DNA from: Pseudomonas saudimassiliensis
GTDB lineage: Bacteria > Pseudomonadota > Gammaproteobacteria > Pseudomonadales > Pseudomonadaceae
Assembly (NCBI RefSeq): GCF_000939975.1
Contig: NZ_LK391969.1
Span: forward strand, 248,001 to 312,000
Direction: 5' to 3'
Length of the DNA stretch: 64,000 bases
Position numbers and translations under genes: made by a program
Part shown: positions 15,396 to 24,987 of the stretch, piece by piece
How positions within the stretch are numbered: the stretch's first letter is position 1
Layout of the letters: each line of letters opens with the position of its first letter
Notes under the pieces: model-generated
Database searches by the model: none
Seen by the model: only the letters and a program-made list of their open reading frames with translations
What the model was told of the DNA's origin: nothing

Positions 15396-16940
15396 ATGAC
15401 AACTGGATTCAGGCAGCTGCTGTGCTCGGCGCTGCTGGTATTGCCGTTGACGGCAGCTGCAGAAGAGTTCGATTTCCAGTCCGTGATTGATAAGGCCGAG
15501 ACCTTGGCCGGCAGTGCCTGGCAGGCCCCTCCGCAGATTCCCCGCTTCCTCCAGGAACTGAGCTACCACGATTACCAGAGCATCCGTTTCAAGCCGGAAA
15601 GCAGCCTCTGGCTGGACGAGCAACTGCCCTTCAATCTGATGCTGATTCCGCCGGGGTTGTTCTATCACCATGCGGTGACCATCAATGTGATCCAGGATGG
15701 CGAGGCGCAACCGCTGGCCTTCGACAAGACCCAGTTCACCTACCCCAACAGCGAAGTCGAGAAACTCATGCCGCCGGACCTGGGCTTTGCCGGTTTCAAG
15801 CTGACCTTCCCCTTCGCCGCGCCGGATGCCCAGAACCAGTTCCTGGTATTTGCGGGTGCCAGCTATTATCGGGCCGTCGGGCGGGATAACAACTTCGGCC
15901 TGTCGGGGCGGGGCATCGCGGTTAACACCGGCTTGCCCAGTGGTGAGGAATTTCCCTCCTTCGTCGAGTTCTGGCTGGAGAAACCCGCCGCCGAAAGTGA
16001 CAGCATGACCTTCTACGGGCTGCTGGACGGCAGGAGTCTGGCCGGCGCCTACAAATTCACCGTAACCCCGGGCGATGAGACCGCGATGAAGGTGGAGTCG
16101 GTGCTCTTCCCGCGCCAGGGCATAGAGTTGACGGGCATCGCACCGCTGACCAGCATGTTCTATTACGGCGAAAATACCCTGCGCCCCCATGGTGAATGGC
16201 GCCCCGAGGTGCATGATAGCGACGGCCTGCTGGTGCATGACGGCGCTACGGATGAATGGCTGTGGCGGCCGCTGAACAATCCAACGACCCTGACCATGGA
16301 TTATTACGCCACGCAGAGCCTGCGCGGCTTCGGCCTGCTACAGCGCGATGATGAGTTCCGCAGCTACATGGACCCGGAGGCTGCATATTCTACGCGGCCC
16401 AGCGCCTGGATCGAGCCTGAGGGCGATTGGGGCAAGGGCCATGTGGTGCTTACCCAGCTGCCGACGCCGGATGAAACCAACGACAACATCGTCGCCTTCT
16501 GGACCCCGGATCAGGGCTTGCCGGAGCAAGGGCCGCACCGGTTTGCCTATACCGCCCGCTTCGGCATGGCCGACCTGACGGGTAACCCCATGGCCCAGGC
16601 AGTGGACAGCTTCCTCGGCGACGGCACCCGGGTCGGCGGCGGTGATGTCGAAGGCGCCGTGCGCGTGATCGCCGATTTCGTCGGCGGACCGCTGGCCGAC
16701 CGCGCTGCCGAGGCTCCGGTGGCCGCCGAGGTGGTGGCGCTGGAGGACGGCGAGCTGGTCGAGCATTTCGTGGAATACGTTCCCGCGCTGGAGCGCTGGC
16801 GGTTGTCGATGCTGGTCAAGCCGGCGAGGGACCGTCCGCTATCGGTACGGGCCTTCCTGCGGGAAGGGGAGGAGCGGCTCAGCGAAACCTGGACCTATCA
16901 ACTTGCCCCCGGCAGTGACGTGCTCAATGTCATCCATTGA
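15396..16940 (+). CDS. opgG: Periplasmic glucan biosynthesis protein OpgG (MdoG)
   Basis: A 514-residue secreted protein with signal peptide (LLCSALLVLPLTAAA-EE). The OpgG/MdoG N-terminal beta-sandwich begins FDFQSVIDKAETLA ... IRFKPESSLW and includes the patterns GFAGFKLTFPF and ASYYRAVG; the smaller C-terminal Ig-like part starts near 390. It shapes or branches the beta-glucan chain in the periplasm together with membrane OpgH. ATG 15396 is preferred because AAGGGAG lies six bases ahead of it; the ATG at 15390 abuts the same Shine-Dalgarno sequence. The opgH gene follows after a small ORF. Confidence 0.93.
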   Translation: MTTGFRQLLCSALLVLPLTAAAEEFDFQSVIDKAETLAGSAWQAPPQIPRFLQELSYHDYQSIRFKPESSLWLDEQLPFNLMLIPPGLFYHHAVTINVIQDGEAQPLAFDKTQFTYPNSEVEKLMPPDLGFAGFKLTFPFAAPDAQNQFLVFAGASYYRAVGRDNNFGLSGRGIAVNTGLPSGEEFPSFVEFWLEKPAAESDSMTFYGLLDGRSLAGAYKFTVTPGDETAMKVESVLFPRQGIELTGIAPLTSMFYYGENTLRPHGEWRPEVHDSDGLLVHDGATDEWLWRPLNNPTTLTMDYYATQSLRGFGLLQRDDEFRSYMDPEAAYSTRPSAWIEPEGDWGKGHVVLTQLPTPDETNDNIVAFWTPDQGLPEQGPHRFAYTARFGMADLTGNPMAQAVDSFLGDGTRVGGGDVEGAVRVIADFVGGPLADRAAEAPVAAEVVALEDGELVEHFVEYVPALERWRLSMLVKPARDRPLSVRAFLREGEERLSETWTYQLAPGSDVLNVIH

Positions 16941-16954
16941 ATGTCGGGATCAGC

Positions 16955-17200
16955 ATGCGCGCATCTGTCGCTGAGGTAACCCTGCGTCGATTGCTGGCCT
17001 GGCTGCAATGGGCCGGCCAGGAGCCGACACCCGAGCGGCAAGCGGCCATATTGCGGTGCATAGCGGACAACATGACTGCGGACACCGCCGAGTTGTGCGA
17101 TCGCTGTCTGCAGCCGCTGTTGGCGGAAACCGCCATGCCGTCGCCGCCGCCCGCCAGCCCGCTGCTGCAGCGTGGCAGTATCGATTACGGAGATTATTGA
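16955..17200 (+). CDS. Small ORF between opgG and opgH, unknown function
   Basis: An 81-residue reading frame that starts 15 bases after opgG and ends just before the opgH ATG. It is predicted helical and hydrophilic (VAEVTLRRLLAWLQWAGQEPTPERQAAILRCIADN), with the cysteine pattern CDRC and a Pro/Ser-rich tail. I recognise no family. Its downstream neighbour OpgH lacks the long N-terminal cytoplasmic region seen in E. coli OpgH, so this ORF could be a detached equivalent; I see no sequence match that proves it. A TTG at 16937 would extend it by six codons across the opgG stop. Confidence 0.5.
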   Translation: MRASVAEVTLRRLLAWLQWAGQEPTPERQAAILRCIADNMTADTAELCDRCLQPLLAETAMPSPPPASPLLQRGSIDYGDY

Positions 17201-17201
17201 T

Positions 17202-19325
17202 ATGACCGCCATGCCAAGTACCGCGGGAAGGGATGCTCGCGGAGGCCGTCGCCGTTGGCGGGCAGCGGCCTGGCTGCGCCGTACCACCCTGTTGCTGCTG
17301 GTGGCAGGCCAGACGCTGGCAGCCAGCTGGTTCATGCTGTCGGTACTGCCCTACCAGGGTGGCAACGGGGTGGAAATCGGCATGCTGGTGCTGTTTGCGC
17401 TGCTGTTTGCCTGGATCTCCTTCGGCTTCTGGATTGCCATTACCGGCTTTGTCCTGCGCCGCTTGGGCGGTGATCGGCACTCCCTGCTGCGCCAGCAGGA
17501 CGCGGCCACCCTGGCGGCGACGCCGCTGGCGCGCACGGCGATCCTGATGCCCATCTACCACGAGCCCATCGAGCGCAGCCTGGGGGGACTCAGTGCGGTC
17601 TACCGCAGCCTGGAACGTACCGGTCAACTCGAACATTTCGACTTTTTCATCCTCTCCGACAGTCGCGAGCCGGACGTCTGGCTGCGCGAACAGGCGGCCT
17701 GGGCACGGCTGGTCGAGACCCTGGGTGCGGCGGGTCGGCTGTTCTACCGGCGGCGCAAGCTCAACCTGAATTACAAGAGCGGTAACGTGGGCGACTTCCT
17801 GCGCCGCTGGGGGCGCCGTTACGACTACATGATAGTGCTGGACGCCGACAGCCTGATGGGCGGCGAAACGCTGGTGACCATGGTCCAGTTGATGGAGCGC
17901 CACCGGCAGGTGGGGATTCTGCAGACCAGTCCCGAGCTGCTCAACGGCCGCTCGTTGTTCGCGCGGGTCCAGCAATTCTCCAGCCAGCTGTACGGGCCGC
18001 TGTTTACCACCGGCCTGGCCGCGTTCCAGTTGGGCGAGGCTGCCTTCTGGGGCCACAACGCCATCCTGCGGATCAAGCCCTTCATGGCCCACTGTGGTTT
18101 GCGCAAACTGCCCGGTTGGGGACTGTTCCGCGGCCCGATCATGAGCCATGACTTCGTCGAAGCCGCCTATCTGGGCCGGGCCGGCTACGAGGTCTGGCTG
18201 GAGCCAGGCCTGCGCGACAGCTGGGAGGAGTCGCCACCGTCGCTGGTGGACGAATTGACCCGTGATCAGCGCTGGGTCAAGGGCAACATGCAGCATCTGT
18301 GGCTGTTGTTCGGCAGTCGGCGGTTGCGGTTCGCCCACCGCATGGCCTTTCTCAACGGCATCATGTCCTACGTCGCGTCGCCCTTGTGGCTGGCCTTCCT
18401 GGTACTGACCACCATCGCCACCACCCGCCTGGTGCTGTGGCCGATCAACTACTTTCCCGATCCGCACCAGCTGTTCCCGCTGTGGCCGCAATGGCAGCCG
18501 CTGCGCGCAGCCGGGCTGGTGGCAGCAACGCTCAGCCTGCTGTTTCTGCCCAAGTTCCTCGGCCTGGCCGATGCGGCCCTGACGCAGCGGGTGCGGGCCT
18601 TCGGCGGCTTTTTGCGGTTGCTGGGCAGTGTGCTGCTGGAAAGTCTGGTTTCGGCCTTGCTCGCCCCAATTCGCATGCTCTCCCATTCGCGCTACGTGGT
18701 GGAAGCGCTGCTCAATGTGAAACTCAGCTGGGCCGGGCAGAACCGCACCAGCGAAACCGGCTGGGTCGAAGCGCTGATCTACCAGGCGCCCGGGTCGATT
18801 CTCGGCCTGGCCTGGGCGCTGTTCGCCCTGTGGCTGCAGCCGATGTTCTTCTACTGGTCCCTGCCGGTGGCCTTGCCGCTGATCTTTGCTGCGCCGATTT
18901 CCGTGGTACTCAGCCGGGTGCAGTTGGGTCAGCGATTGCGTCGCCGCGGCTGGCTGATGACCGCCGAGGAAGCCTACGGCTCCAAGTTGCTGGAAGACAT
19001 GACGCATAGTCCGCTGGAGGGCGTCGAGCAGCCAGGCTTCTGCGAGTCGGTAATCCACCCGCGCTACAACGCGCTGCAGGTTGGATTGGCGCGCCGCGCA
19101 CCGGCGGGGCCACGCCGCCAGCGGCTGGATGCCCTGTGCCAGCGTTGTCTGGAGCAGGGCCCCGGCGCCCTTGATCGCACCGAACAGAGCCTGCTGGCCC
19201 AGGATGCCCAGGCCATGGCCTGGCTGCATCATCAGGTCTGGCGCAGCTTGCCGGGCTCGATCTGGGGACGGCTGCTGCGCCGGCAAATTACCCGTCAACC
19301 GGCGCCACGGCGCACGCCGGCGTGA
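17202..19325 (+). CDS. opgH: Glucans biosynthesis glucosyltransferase OpgH (MdoH), short form
   Basis: A 707-residue inner-membrane family 2 glycosyltransferase. It begins with a basic stretch (RRRWRAAAWLRR) and two membrane spans, then the catalytic domain with ILMPIYHEP, FFILSDSREPDVW, YKSGNVGDF, VLDADSLMGG (DxD), GHNAILR, HDFVEAA and QRW (DQRWVKGN), followed by C-terminal spans. It polymerises UDP-glucose into periplasmic beta-glucan and exports it. E. coli OpgH is about 847 residues; here some 130 N-terminal residues are missing, the region that in E. coli contacts FtsZ. ATG 17202 is chosen for GGAG nine bases upstream; GTG 17172 would overlap the small ORF. Confidence 0.92.
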   Translation: MTAMPSTAGRDARGGRRRWRAAAWLRRTTLLLLVAGQTLAASWFMLSVLPYQGGNGVEIGMLVLFALLFAWISFGFWIAITGFVLRRLGGDRHSLLRQQDAATLAATPLARTAILMPIYHEPIERSLGGLSAVYRSLERTGQLEHFDFFILSDSREPDVWLREQAAWARLVETLGAAGRLFYRRRKLNLNYKSGNVGDFLRRWGRRYDYMIVLDADSLMGGETLVTMVQLMERHRQVGILQTSPELLNGRSLFARVQQFSSQLYGPLFTTGLAAFQLGEAAFWGHNAILRIKPFMAHCGLRKLPGWGLFRGPIMSHDFVEAAYLGRAGYEVWLEPGLRDSWEESPPSLVDELTRDQRWVKGNMQHLWLLFGSRRLRFAHRMAFLNGIMSYVASPLWLAFLVLTTIATTRLVLWPINYFPDPHQLFPLWPQWQPLRAAGLVAATLSLLFLPKFLGLADAALTQRVRAFGGFLRLLGSVLLESLVSALLAPIRMLSHSRYVVEALLNVKLSWAGQNRTSETGWVEALIYQAPGSILGLAWALFALWLQPMFFYWSLPVALPLIFAAPISVVLSRVQLGQRLRRRGWLMTAEEAYGSKLLEDMTHSPLEGVEQPGFCESVIHPRYNALQVGLARRAPAGPRRQRLDALCQRCLEQGPGALDRTEQSLLAQDAQAMAWLHHQVWRSLPGSIWGRLLRRQITRQPAPRRTPA

Positions 19326-19368
19326 CTGCTATGCTGATAGCTCCCATCGGTCAATGGCAGGCTCGGTA

Positions 19369-19857
19369 ATGGATGTTATCGATATCATTCTGGTCACGCT
19401 GCTCAGCGAGTTCTCGGACCTGACCGACGTCGAGCAGGCGACGCGCGTTGCCCTGCGGTTGCTGCTGGCCGCCGTGCTGGGCGGTCTGCTGGGCTATGAG
19501 CGCGAAACCCATGGCAAGGCCGCAGGGATACGTACCCACATGTTGGTATGCACCGGCTCGGCCCTGTTCGTGCTCGCGTCGGAGCTGTCCGGCGGCGGCG
19601 ACGACGCCATGAGCCGGGTGGTGCAGGGGATAGTCGCGGGTATCGGCTTCCTGGGAGTGGGCACCATCATCAAGGGCGATCGGATGAACGAGGTCAAGGG
19701 CCTGACCACCGCCGCCGGGGTGTGGATGACCGCCGCGGTAGGTGTCTCGGTGGGTGTCGGCCTGGAGGCCACCGCGGTGCTCGCCACCTTGTTGATGCTG
19801 TTCATCCTCAATGTGCTGCCGCATTTCCTCGAGCCGCAGAACAAGAACGACACCTGA
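19369..19857 (+). CDS. MgtC/SapB family membrane protein
   Basis: A 162-residue protein with an N-terminal MgtC domain of about five membrane spans: LRLLLAAVLGGLLGYERE, GIRTHMLVCTGSALF, GIVAGIGFLGVGTIIKG and the conserved EVKGLTTAAGVWMTAAVGVSVG. The soluble C-terminal domain of true virulence-type MgtC is missing, which is common for the plain SapB/MgtC proteins. The role is uncertain; relatives affect Mg2+ homeostasis and ATP synthase. The ATG at 19354 would give MAGSVMDVID; 19369 is the other choice. It stands alone between opgH and yaeQ. Confidence 0.85.
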   Translation: MDVIDIILVTLLSEFSDLTDVEQATRVALRLLLAAVLGGLLGYERETHGKAAGIRTHMLVCTGSALFVLASELSGGGDDAMSRVVQGIVAGIGFLGVGTIIKGDRMNEVKGLTTAAGVWMTAAVGVSVGVGLEATAVLATLLMLFILNVLPHFLEPQNKNDT

Positions 19858-19944
19858 CAGCAGGGTCACCGGCCGATAGACCGACAGCGACGCAGGCGCT
19901 TTTGCGGTACACTTGTCGGTCCCTCTGCAACAGGCCCTCGCTCC

Positions 19945-20484
19945 ATGGCGCTCCAGTCCGTCCCCTGTAAAGTCCAGCTCAACATCACCGATACCGACCG
20001 CGGTATCTACGAAGATCTGCGCATCACCGTCGCGCGGCATCCCTCGGAAACCGGCCAACGCCTGGCCGCGCGTATTCTCGCCTATGCGCTCTGGTATCAG
20101 GAGCGGCTGGCCTTTGGCCGCGGCTTGTCCGAGGTGGACGAGCCGGCGCTCTGGCACAAGAGCCTGGATGACCGCATCGAGCACTGGATCGAGGTTGGCC
20201 AACCGGATGCCGATCGTCTGACCTGGTGTTCCCGGCGCGCCGAGCGCGTTTCCCTGCTGGCCTATGGCAACACCCGGGTATGGGCGAGCAAGATGATTCC
20301 GGCGGTGGCGAACCTGAAGAACCTGAATATCACGGCGCTGCCCCAGGAGCCGCTGGACGCGCTGGCCGCCGAATTGGGGCGCACGATTGAGTGGGGCGTG
20401 ATGATTTCCGACGGGGTGCTCTACGTCAGCGACGCCGATACCCAGCATGAGTTCGCCCTTGAGTGGCTGATGGGGGAGCGCTGA
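19945..20484 (+). CDS. yaeQ: YaeQ family protein
   Basis: A 179-residue protein of normal YaeQ length. It shows the family pattern: CKVQLNITDTDRGIYEDLRITVARHPSETGQRLAARILAYAL, EPALWHKSLDDRIEHWIEVGQPD and RAERVSLLAYG. The fold is related to PD-(D/E)XK nucleases, yet the cellular role is unknown. It ends five bases before the recJ start, whose ribosome binding site lies inside the yaeQ 3' end. Confidence 0.9.
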   Translation: MALQSVPCKVQLNITDTDRGIYEDLRITVARHPSETGQRLAARILAYALWYQERLAFGRGLSEVDEPALWHKSLDDRIEHWIEVGQPDADRLTWCSRRAERVSLLAYGNTRVWASKMIPAVANLKNLNITALPQEPLDALAAELGRTIEWGVMISDGVLYVSDADTQHEFALEWLMGER

Positions 20485-20489
20485 TCGCC

Positions 20490-22208
20490 ATGCGTATCGA
20501 GTCCCGCCCCGTGCCCGCCGAGCTGCCGGACCTGGGCGATCTGCCACCACTATTGACGCGACTCTACGCCGCCCGTGGCGTGCGCTCGGCCGCTGAACTG
20601 GACCGCAGCCTGCGGTCGTTGCTGCCCTGGACGTTGTTCAAGGGCATGGACCAGGCCGTGGCGGTATTGCGCGAGGCGCTGGCGCAAGGTCAGTCGATTC
20701 TGGTGGTCGGTGATTTCGATTGCGACGGCGCCACCGCCAGCAGTGTGGCGGTGCTTGGGCTGCGCGCCCTGGGGGCGGCAAAGGTCGATTACCTGGTGCC
20801 CAACCGCTTCGAATACGGCTACGGGCTGACCCCGGAAATTGTCGAGGTAGCGCTGGCCAATCGCCCGGATGTGCTGGTCACCGTGGATAACGGCATTTCC
20901 AGTATCGAAGGCGTGGCAGCGGCCAAGGCCGCCGGGCTCAAGGTGGTGGTGACCGATCACCACCTGCCCGCCGAGCAACTGCCCGACGCTGATGCCATCG
21001 TCAATCCCAGTCAGCCCGGCTGCGCCTTTCCCAGCAAGGCAATTGCCGGCGTCGGGGTGATCTTTTATGTATTGATGGCCCTGCGCGCATCGCTGCGCGA
21101 CAGCGGCTGGTTCACCGCCGAGCGGCCCGAACCGAACCTGGCCGAGCTGCTGGATCTGGTGGCCCTGGGCACGGTGGCGGATGTGGTGCCGCTGGATGCC
21201 AACAACCGGGTGCTGGTACATCAGGGCCTGGCGCGTATCCGCGCCGGCCGATGCCGGCCGGGTATCCGCGCGCTGCTGGAGGTCGCCCGGCGCCCCGCTG
21301 ATCGGCTGGTGTCCACCGACCTGGGCTTCATCATCGGGCCGCGGCTGAATGCGGCGGGCCGGCTGGATGATATGAGCCTGGGCATCGAATGCCTGCTGAC
21401 CGGCGATGAACAGCTGGCCCGGGATATGGCTACCGAACTGGACAGCCTCAACCGGGACCGCAAGAGCATCGAGCAGGACATGCAGAAGCAGGCCCTGGCC
21501 ATGCTGGACAATGCCGACCTGCAGGAGGCCGATCTGCCCTTCGGCCTGTGTTTGTTCGATGCGCAATGGCACCAGGGCGTGATCGGTATTCTCGCGTCTC
21601 GCCTCAAGGATCGTTATCACCGGCCGGTGATCGCCTTTGCCGATGCCGGCGACGGGCAGATCAAGGGCTCGGCCCGCTCCGTTGCCGGGCTGCATATCCG
21701 CGATGCGCTGGATGCGGTGGCTGCGGCCAACCCGGGATTGATCAGCAAGTTCGGCGGCCACGCCATGGCGGCCGGGCTGTCCCTGCCGGCCAGTCACTTC
21801 GACGACTTTCGCGCCGCCTTCGACCGGGAAGTCCGCCGCCAGCTGTGTGCGGATGACCTGACCGGGCGATTGCTGTGCGACGGCGAACTGGCAGTCGATG
21901 AGTTCAATCTGCAACTGGCGGCCCATCTGCGCGAGGCCGGGCCCTGGGGTCAGCATTTTCCCGAGCCGGGCTTCCACGGCGAGTTCGGCCTGATCCAGCA
22001 GCGGCTGGTCGGCGAGCGCCACCTGAAGATGGTTTTGCAGCCGCTGGGCAGTACCGAGATCCTGGACGCCATTGCCTTCAATATCGACCCGCAGGTCTGG
22101 CCGGACCCGAACATTCGCCGGGTGCGCCTGGCCTACAGCCTGGACATCAATGAATACCGCGGCCGGCAAAGCCTGCAGCTGCTGGTGCGTCACTTGCAGG
22201 CCTGCTGA
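20490..22208 (+). CDS. recJ: Single-stranded-DNA-specific exonuclease RecJ
   Basis: A 572-residue DHH-family 5'-3' exonuclease. The metal-binding motifs are intact: VVGDFDCDGATAS (DxDxDG), VTVDNGISS, VVTDHH (DHH) and the DHHA1 domain with GSARSVAGLHIRDAL and KFGGHAMAAGLS. A C-terminal OB-type domain follows (ending RQSLQLLVRHL). It degrades ssDNA in RecF recombination and mismatch repair. ATG 20490 follows GGGGGAG in the yaeQ end; the in-frame codon at 20463 would start inside yaeQ. Confidence 0.95.
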   Translation: MRIESRPVPAELPDLGDLPPLLTRLYAARGVRSAAELDRSLRSLLPWTLFKGMDQAVAVLREALAQGQSILVVGDFDCDGATASSVAVLGLRALGAAKVDYLVPNRFEYGYGLTPEIVEVALANRPDVLVTVDNGISSIEGVAAAKAAGLKVVVTDHHLPAEQLPDADAIVNPSQPGCAFPSKAIAGVGVIFYVLMALRASLRDSGWFTAERPEPNLAELLDLVALGTVADVVPLDANNRVLVHQGLARIRAGRCRPGIRALLEVARRPADRLVSTDLGFIIGPRLNAAGRLDDMSLGIECLLTGDEQLARDMATELDSLNRDRKSIEQDMQKQALAMLDNADLQEADLPFGLCLFDAQWHQGVIGILASRLKDRYHRPVIAFADAGDGQIKGSARSVAGLHIRDALDAVAAANPGLISKFGGHAMAAGLSLPASHFDDFRAAFDREVRRQLCADDLTGRLLCDGELAVDEFNLQLAAHLREAGPWGQHFPEPGFHGEFGLIQQRLVGERHLKMVLQPLGSTEILDAIAFNIDPQVWPDPNIRRVRLAYSLDINEYRGRQSLQLLVRHLQAC

Positions 22209-22285
22209 ACGGGCTGAGCTTGTCACTGCACCGGGGCGGGGTTTTCCGCTACAATGTCCCCTTTTTCCTGACGGGATTAGTCACC

Positions 22286-23381
22286 ATGGAAATCAATCCG
22301 ATTCTGAACACCATCAAAGACCTGCGTGGCCGCTCCGAGACCATCAGGGGGTATCTTTGACTACGATCACAAACGTGATCGGTTGACCGAAGTAGAGCGC
22401 GAGCTGGAAGACCCCGGCGTCTGGAACGACCCTGAGCGGGCGCAGAACCTGGGCCGGGAGCGGGCTTCCCTGGCGGAGATCGTCGGCACCCTCGACGACC
22501 TGAGCAGCGGCCTGAATGACGCCGCCGAACTGCTGGAAATGGCCGTCGAGGAAAACGACGAAGGCGCTGTGGCCGATGTCACCAGTGAGCTGCAGCGCAT
22601 GCAAACGCGCCTGGAAGCCCTGGAATTCCGCCGCATGTTCAGCGGCGAGATGGATGAGAATAACGCCTACCTGGACATCCAGGCCGGCTCCGGTGGCACC
22701 GAGGCCCAGGACTGGGCCAACATGTTGCTGCGCATGTACCTGCGCTGGGCCGATCACAACGGCTTCGACGCCACCATCATGGAACTGACCGCCGGTGAAG
22801 TGGCAGGTATCAAGGGCGCTACCCTGCATATCAAGGGACCCTATGCATACGGCTGGCTGCGTACCGAGATTGGCGTGCACCGGCTGGTGCGCAAGAGTCC
22901 CTATGACTCGGGTAACCGCCGCCATACCTCCTTCACCGCCGTGTTCGTGTCGCCGGAAATCGATGACAACATCGAAATCGAGATCAACCCGTCCGACCTG
23001 CGCATCGATACCTACCGTTCATCCGGTGCCGGTGGTCAGCACGTTAACACCACCGACTCGGCGGTACGTATTACCCACGTGCCGACCAACACCGTGGTCA
23101 GCTGCCAGAACGAACGCTCCCAGCACGCCAACAAGGACACCGCCATGAAAATGCTGCGGGCCAAGTTGTACGAGCTGGAAATGCAGAAGCGTACCGAAGC
23201 CTCCCAGGCCCAGGAAGACAGCAAGTCGGATATCGGCTGGGGTCACCAGATCCGTTCCTACGTACTGGACCAGTCGCGGATCAAGGATCTGCGCACCGGT
23301 ATCGAGGAGAGCAACTGCGACGCCGTGCTGGATGGCGACATCAACGAGTTTCTCGAAGCCAGTCTGAAACAGGGCCTGTAA
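22286..23381 (+). CDS. prfB: Peptide chain release factor 2, programmed +1 frameshift
   Basis: Translation starts at ATG 22286 and meets in-frame TGA at 22358 after 24 codons. A +1 shift at CTT continues in the GAC frame to 23381, giving 364 residues. It recognises UGA and UAA and hydrolyses peptidyl-tRNA through the GGQ motif (249-251, [17 protein letters not shown]). The codon-recognition tripeptide at 204-206 reads SPY where E. coli has SPF. The gene lies directly upstream of lysS, the usual order. The frame break is the normal autoregulatory device of RF2 and not a mutation. Confidence 0.95.
22345..22361 (+). promoter_or_regulatory. RF2 autoregulatory frameshift site
   Basis: The sequence AGGGGG-TAT-CTT-TGA-C contains the internal Shine-Dalgarno-like AGGGGG, the slippery CTT codon, the UGA stop at 22358 and the following C. 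This is the same arrangement as in E. coli prfB: low RF2 lets the ribosome slip +1 and finish the protein. Confidence 0.95.
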
Positions 23382-23446
23382 CCGGGCCCTGTGCACTTGC
23401 CGATCCGCCGGCACTTTCACCGAATTGATCTACCCAGGACAGAGAA

Positions 23447-24949
23447 ATGAGCGAACAACCGCTGAATGAGCATGCACTGCAAGAGGAAGAAAACAGTCTG
23501 ATCGCGCTGCGCAAGGAAAAACTTGCCGCTGAGCGCGCCAAGGGCCAGGCCTTCCCCAACGATTTCCGTCGCGACAGCCTGGCGGGTGATCTGCAGAAGC
23601 AGTATGCCGACAGCAGCAAGGAAGCGCTGGCCGACGCCGCCATCAAGGTCAAAGTGGCAGGGCGCATCATGCTCAACCGCGGTGCGTTCATGGTGCTGCA
23701 GGACATGAGCGGGCGCATCCAGGTCTACGTCGACCGCAAGGGGCTGTCCGCCGAGACCCTGGAGGCGATCAAGACCTGGGATCTGGGTGACATCATCGCC
23801 GCTGAAGGCACGCTGGCGCGTTCCGGCAAGGGTGACCTGTATGTGCACATGACCGCGGTCCAGCTGCTGACCAAGTCCCTGCGCCCCCTGCCGGACAAGC
23901 ACCACGGGCTGACCGACACCGAGCAGCGCTACCGACAGCGGTATGTCGACCTGATCGTCAACGAGGAGGTGCGCGATACCTTCCGCGTGCGCTCCCAGGT
24001 GATCTCGCATATCCGCCGCTTTCTCAGCGAGCGGGGCTTCCTGGAAGTGGAAACCCCGATGCTGCAGACCATCCCAGGTGGCGCTGCGGCCAAGCCCTTC
24101 GAGACCCATCACAACGCGCTGGACCTGCCCATGTTCCTGCGTATCGCCCCGGAGCTGTACCTCAAGCGCCTGGTGGTGGGTGGTTTCGAGAAGGTCTTCG
24201 AGATCAACCGCAACTTCCGTAATGAAGGCGTTTCCACCCGGCACAACCCCGAGTTCACCATGCTCGAGTTCTACCAGGCCTACGCCGATTACGAAGACAA
24301 CATGGACCTGACCGAGGAGCTGTTCCGCGAACTGGCCCAGGCGGTGCTCGGCACCACCGATGTGCCCTATGGCGACAAGGTGTTCCATTTCGGTGAGCCC
24401 TTTGCCCGGTTGTCGGTATTCGACGCGATTCTCAAGTTCAACCCCGAGCTCAGCGCGGATGACCTGAAGGATGTGGACCGCGCCCGGGATATCGCCAAGA
24501 AAGCCGGGGCCAAGGTGCTCGGCCATGAGGGTCTGGGCAAGCTGCAGGTGATGATTTTTGAAGAGCTGGTCGAGCACAAGCTGGAACAGCCGACATTCAT
24601 CACCCAGTACCCCTTCGAAGTCTCGCCGCTGGCGCGCCGCAACGACCAGGATCCGAACGTGACCGATCGTTTCGAGCTGTTCATCGGTGGCCGGGAAATT
24701 GCCAATGCCTACTCGGAGCTCAATGACGCCGAGGACCAGGCCGAGCGCTTCCACGCCCAGGTGGCGGAGAAGGATGCGGGTGACGACGAAGCCATGCATT
24801 TCGACGCTGACTTCGTCCGCGCGCTGGAATACGGCATGCCGCCCACGGCCGGTGAAGGCATCGGCATCGACCGTCTGGTGATGCTGCTGACCAACTCGCC
24901 GTCGATCCGTGATGTCATCCTGTTCCCGCATATGCGGCCTGAGGTCTGA
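23447..24949 (+). CDS. lysS: Lysyl-tRNA synthetase, class II
   Basis: A 500-residue class II aminoacyl-tRNA synthetase. The N-terminal OB-fold anticodon-binding domain spans about 60-175 ([17 protein letters not shown]). The catalytic domain has motif 2 ([29 protein letters not shown]) and motif 3 ([26 protein letters not shown]). It charges tRNA-Lys with lysine. ACAGAGAAATG supplies a modest ribosome binding site. It follows prfB by 65 bases and is likely co-transcribed. The large inverted-repeat element at 24988 starts 38 bases after its stop and may end the transcript. Confidence 0.96.
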   Translation: MSEQPLNEHALQEEENSLIALRKEKLAAERAKGQAFPNDFRRDSLAGDLQKQYADSSKEALADAAIKVKVAGRIMLNRGAFMVLQDMSGRIQVYVDRKGLSAETLEAIKTWDLGDIIAAEGTLARSGKGDLYVHMTAVQLLTKSLRPLPDKHHGLTDTEQRYRQRYVDLIVNEEVRDTFRVRSQVISHIRRFLSERGFLEVETPMLQTIPGGAAAKPFETHHNALDLPMFLRIAPELYLKRLVVGGFEKVFEINRNFRNEGVSTRHNPEFTMLEFYQAYADYEDNMDLTEELFRELAQAVLGTTDVPYGDKVFHFGEPFARLSVFDAILKFNPELSADDLKDVDRARDIAKKAGAKVLGHEGLGKLQVMIFEELVEHKLEQPTFITQYPFEVSPLARRNDQDPNVTDRFELFIGGREIANAYSELNDAEDQAERFHAQVAEKDAGDDEAMHFDADFVRALEYGMPPTAGEGIGIDRLVMLLTNSPSIRDVILFPHMRPEV

Positions 24950-24987
24950 TCGGAAGTAGTTTGGCATTGAGTTTGTGTTTTGTGCGG

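Noticed and set aside
16950-19298. Long minus-strand open frame (782 codons) opposite opgH
   Set aside because: It mirrors the codon pattern of opgH in GC-rich DNA and is rich in Gln/His/Arg without any domain; an antisense shadow.
22286-22360. prfB as a pseudogene because of the early in-frame TGA
   Set aside because: The stop is the programmed frameshift site with all its elements; the rest of RF2 is intact.
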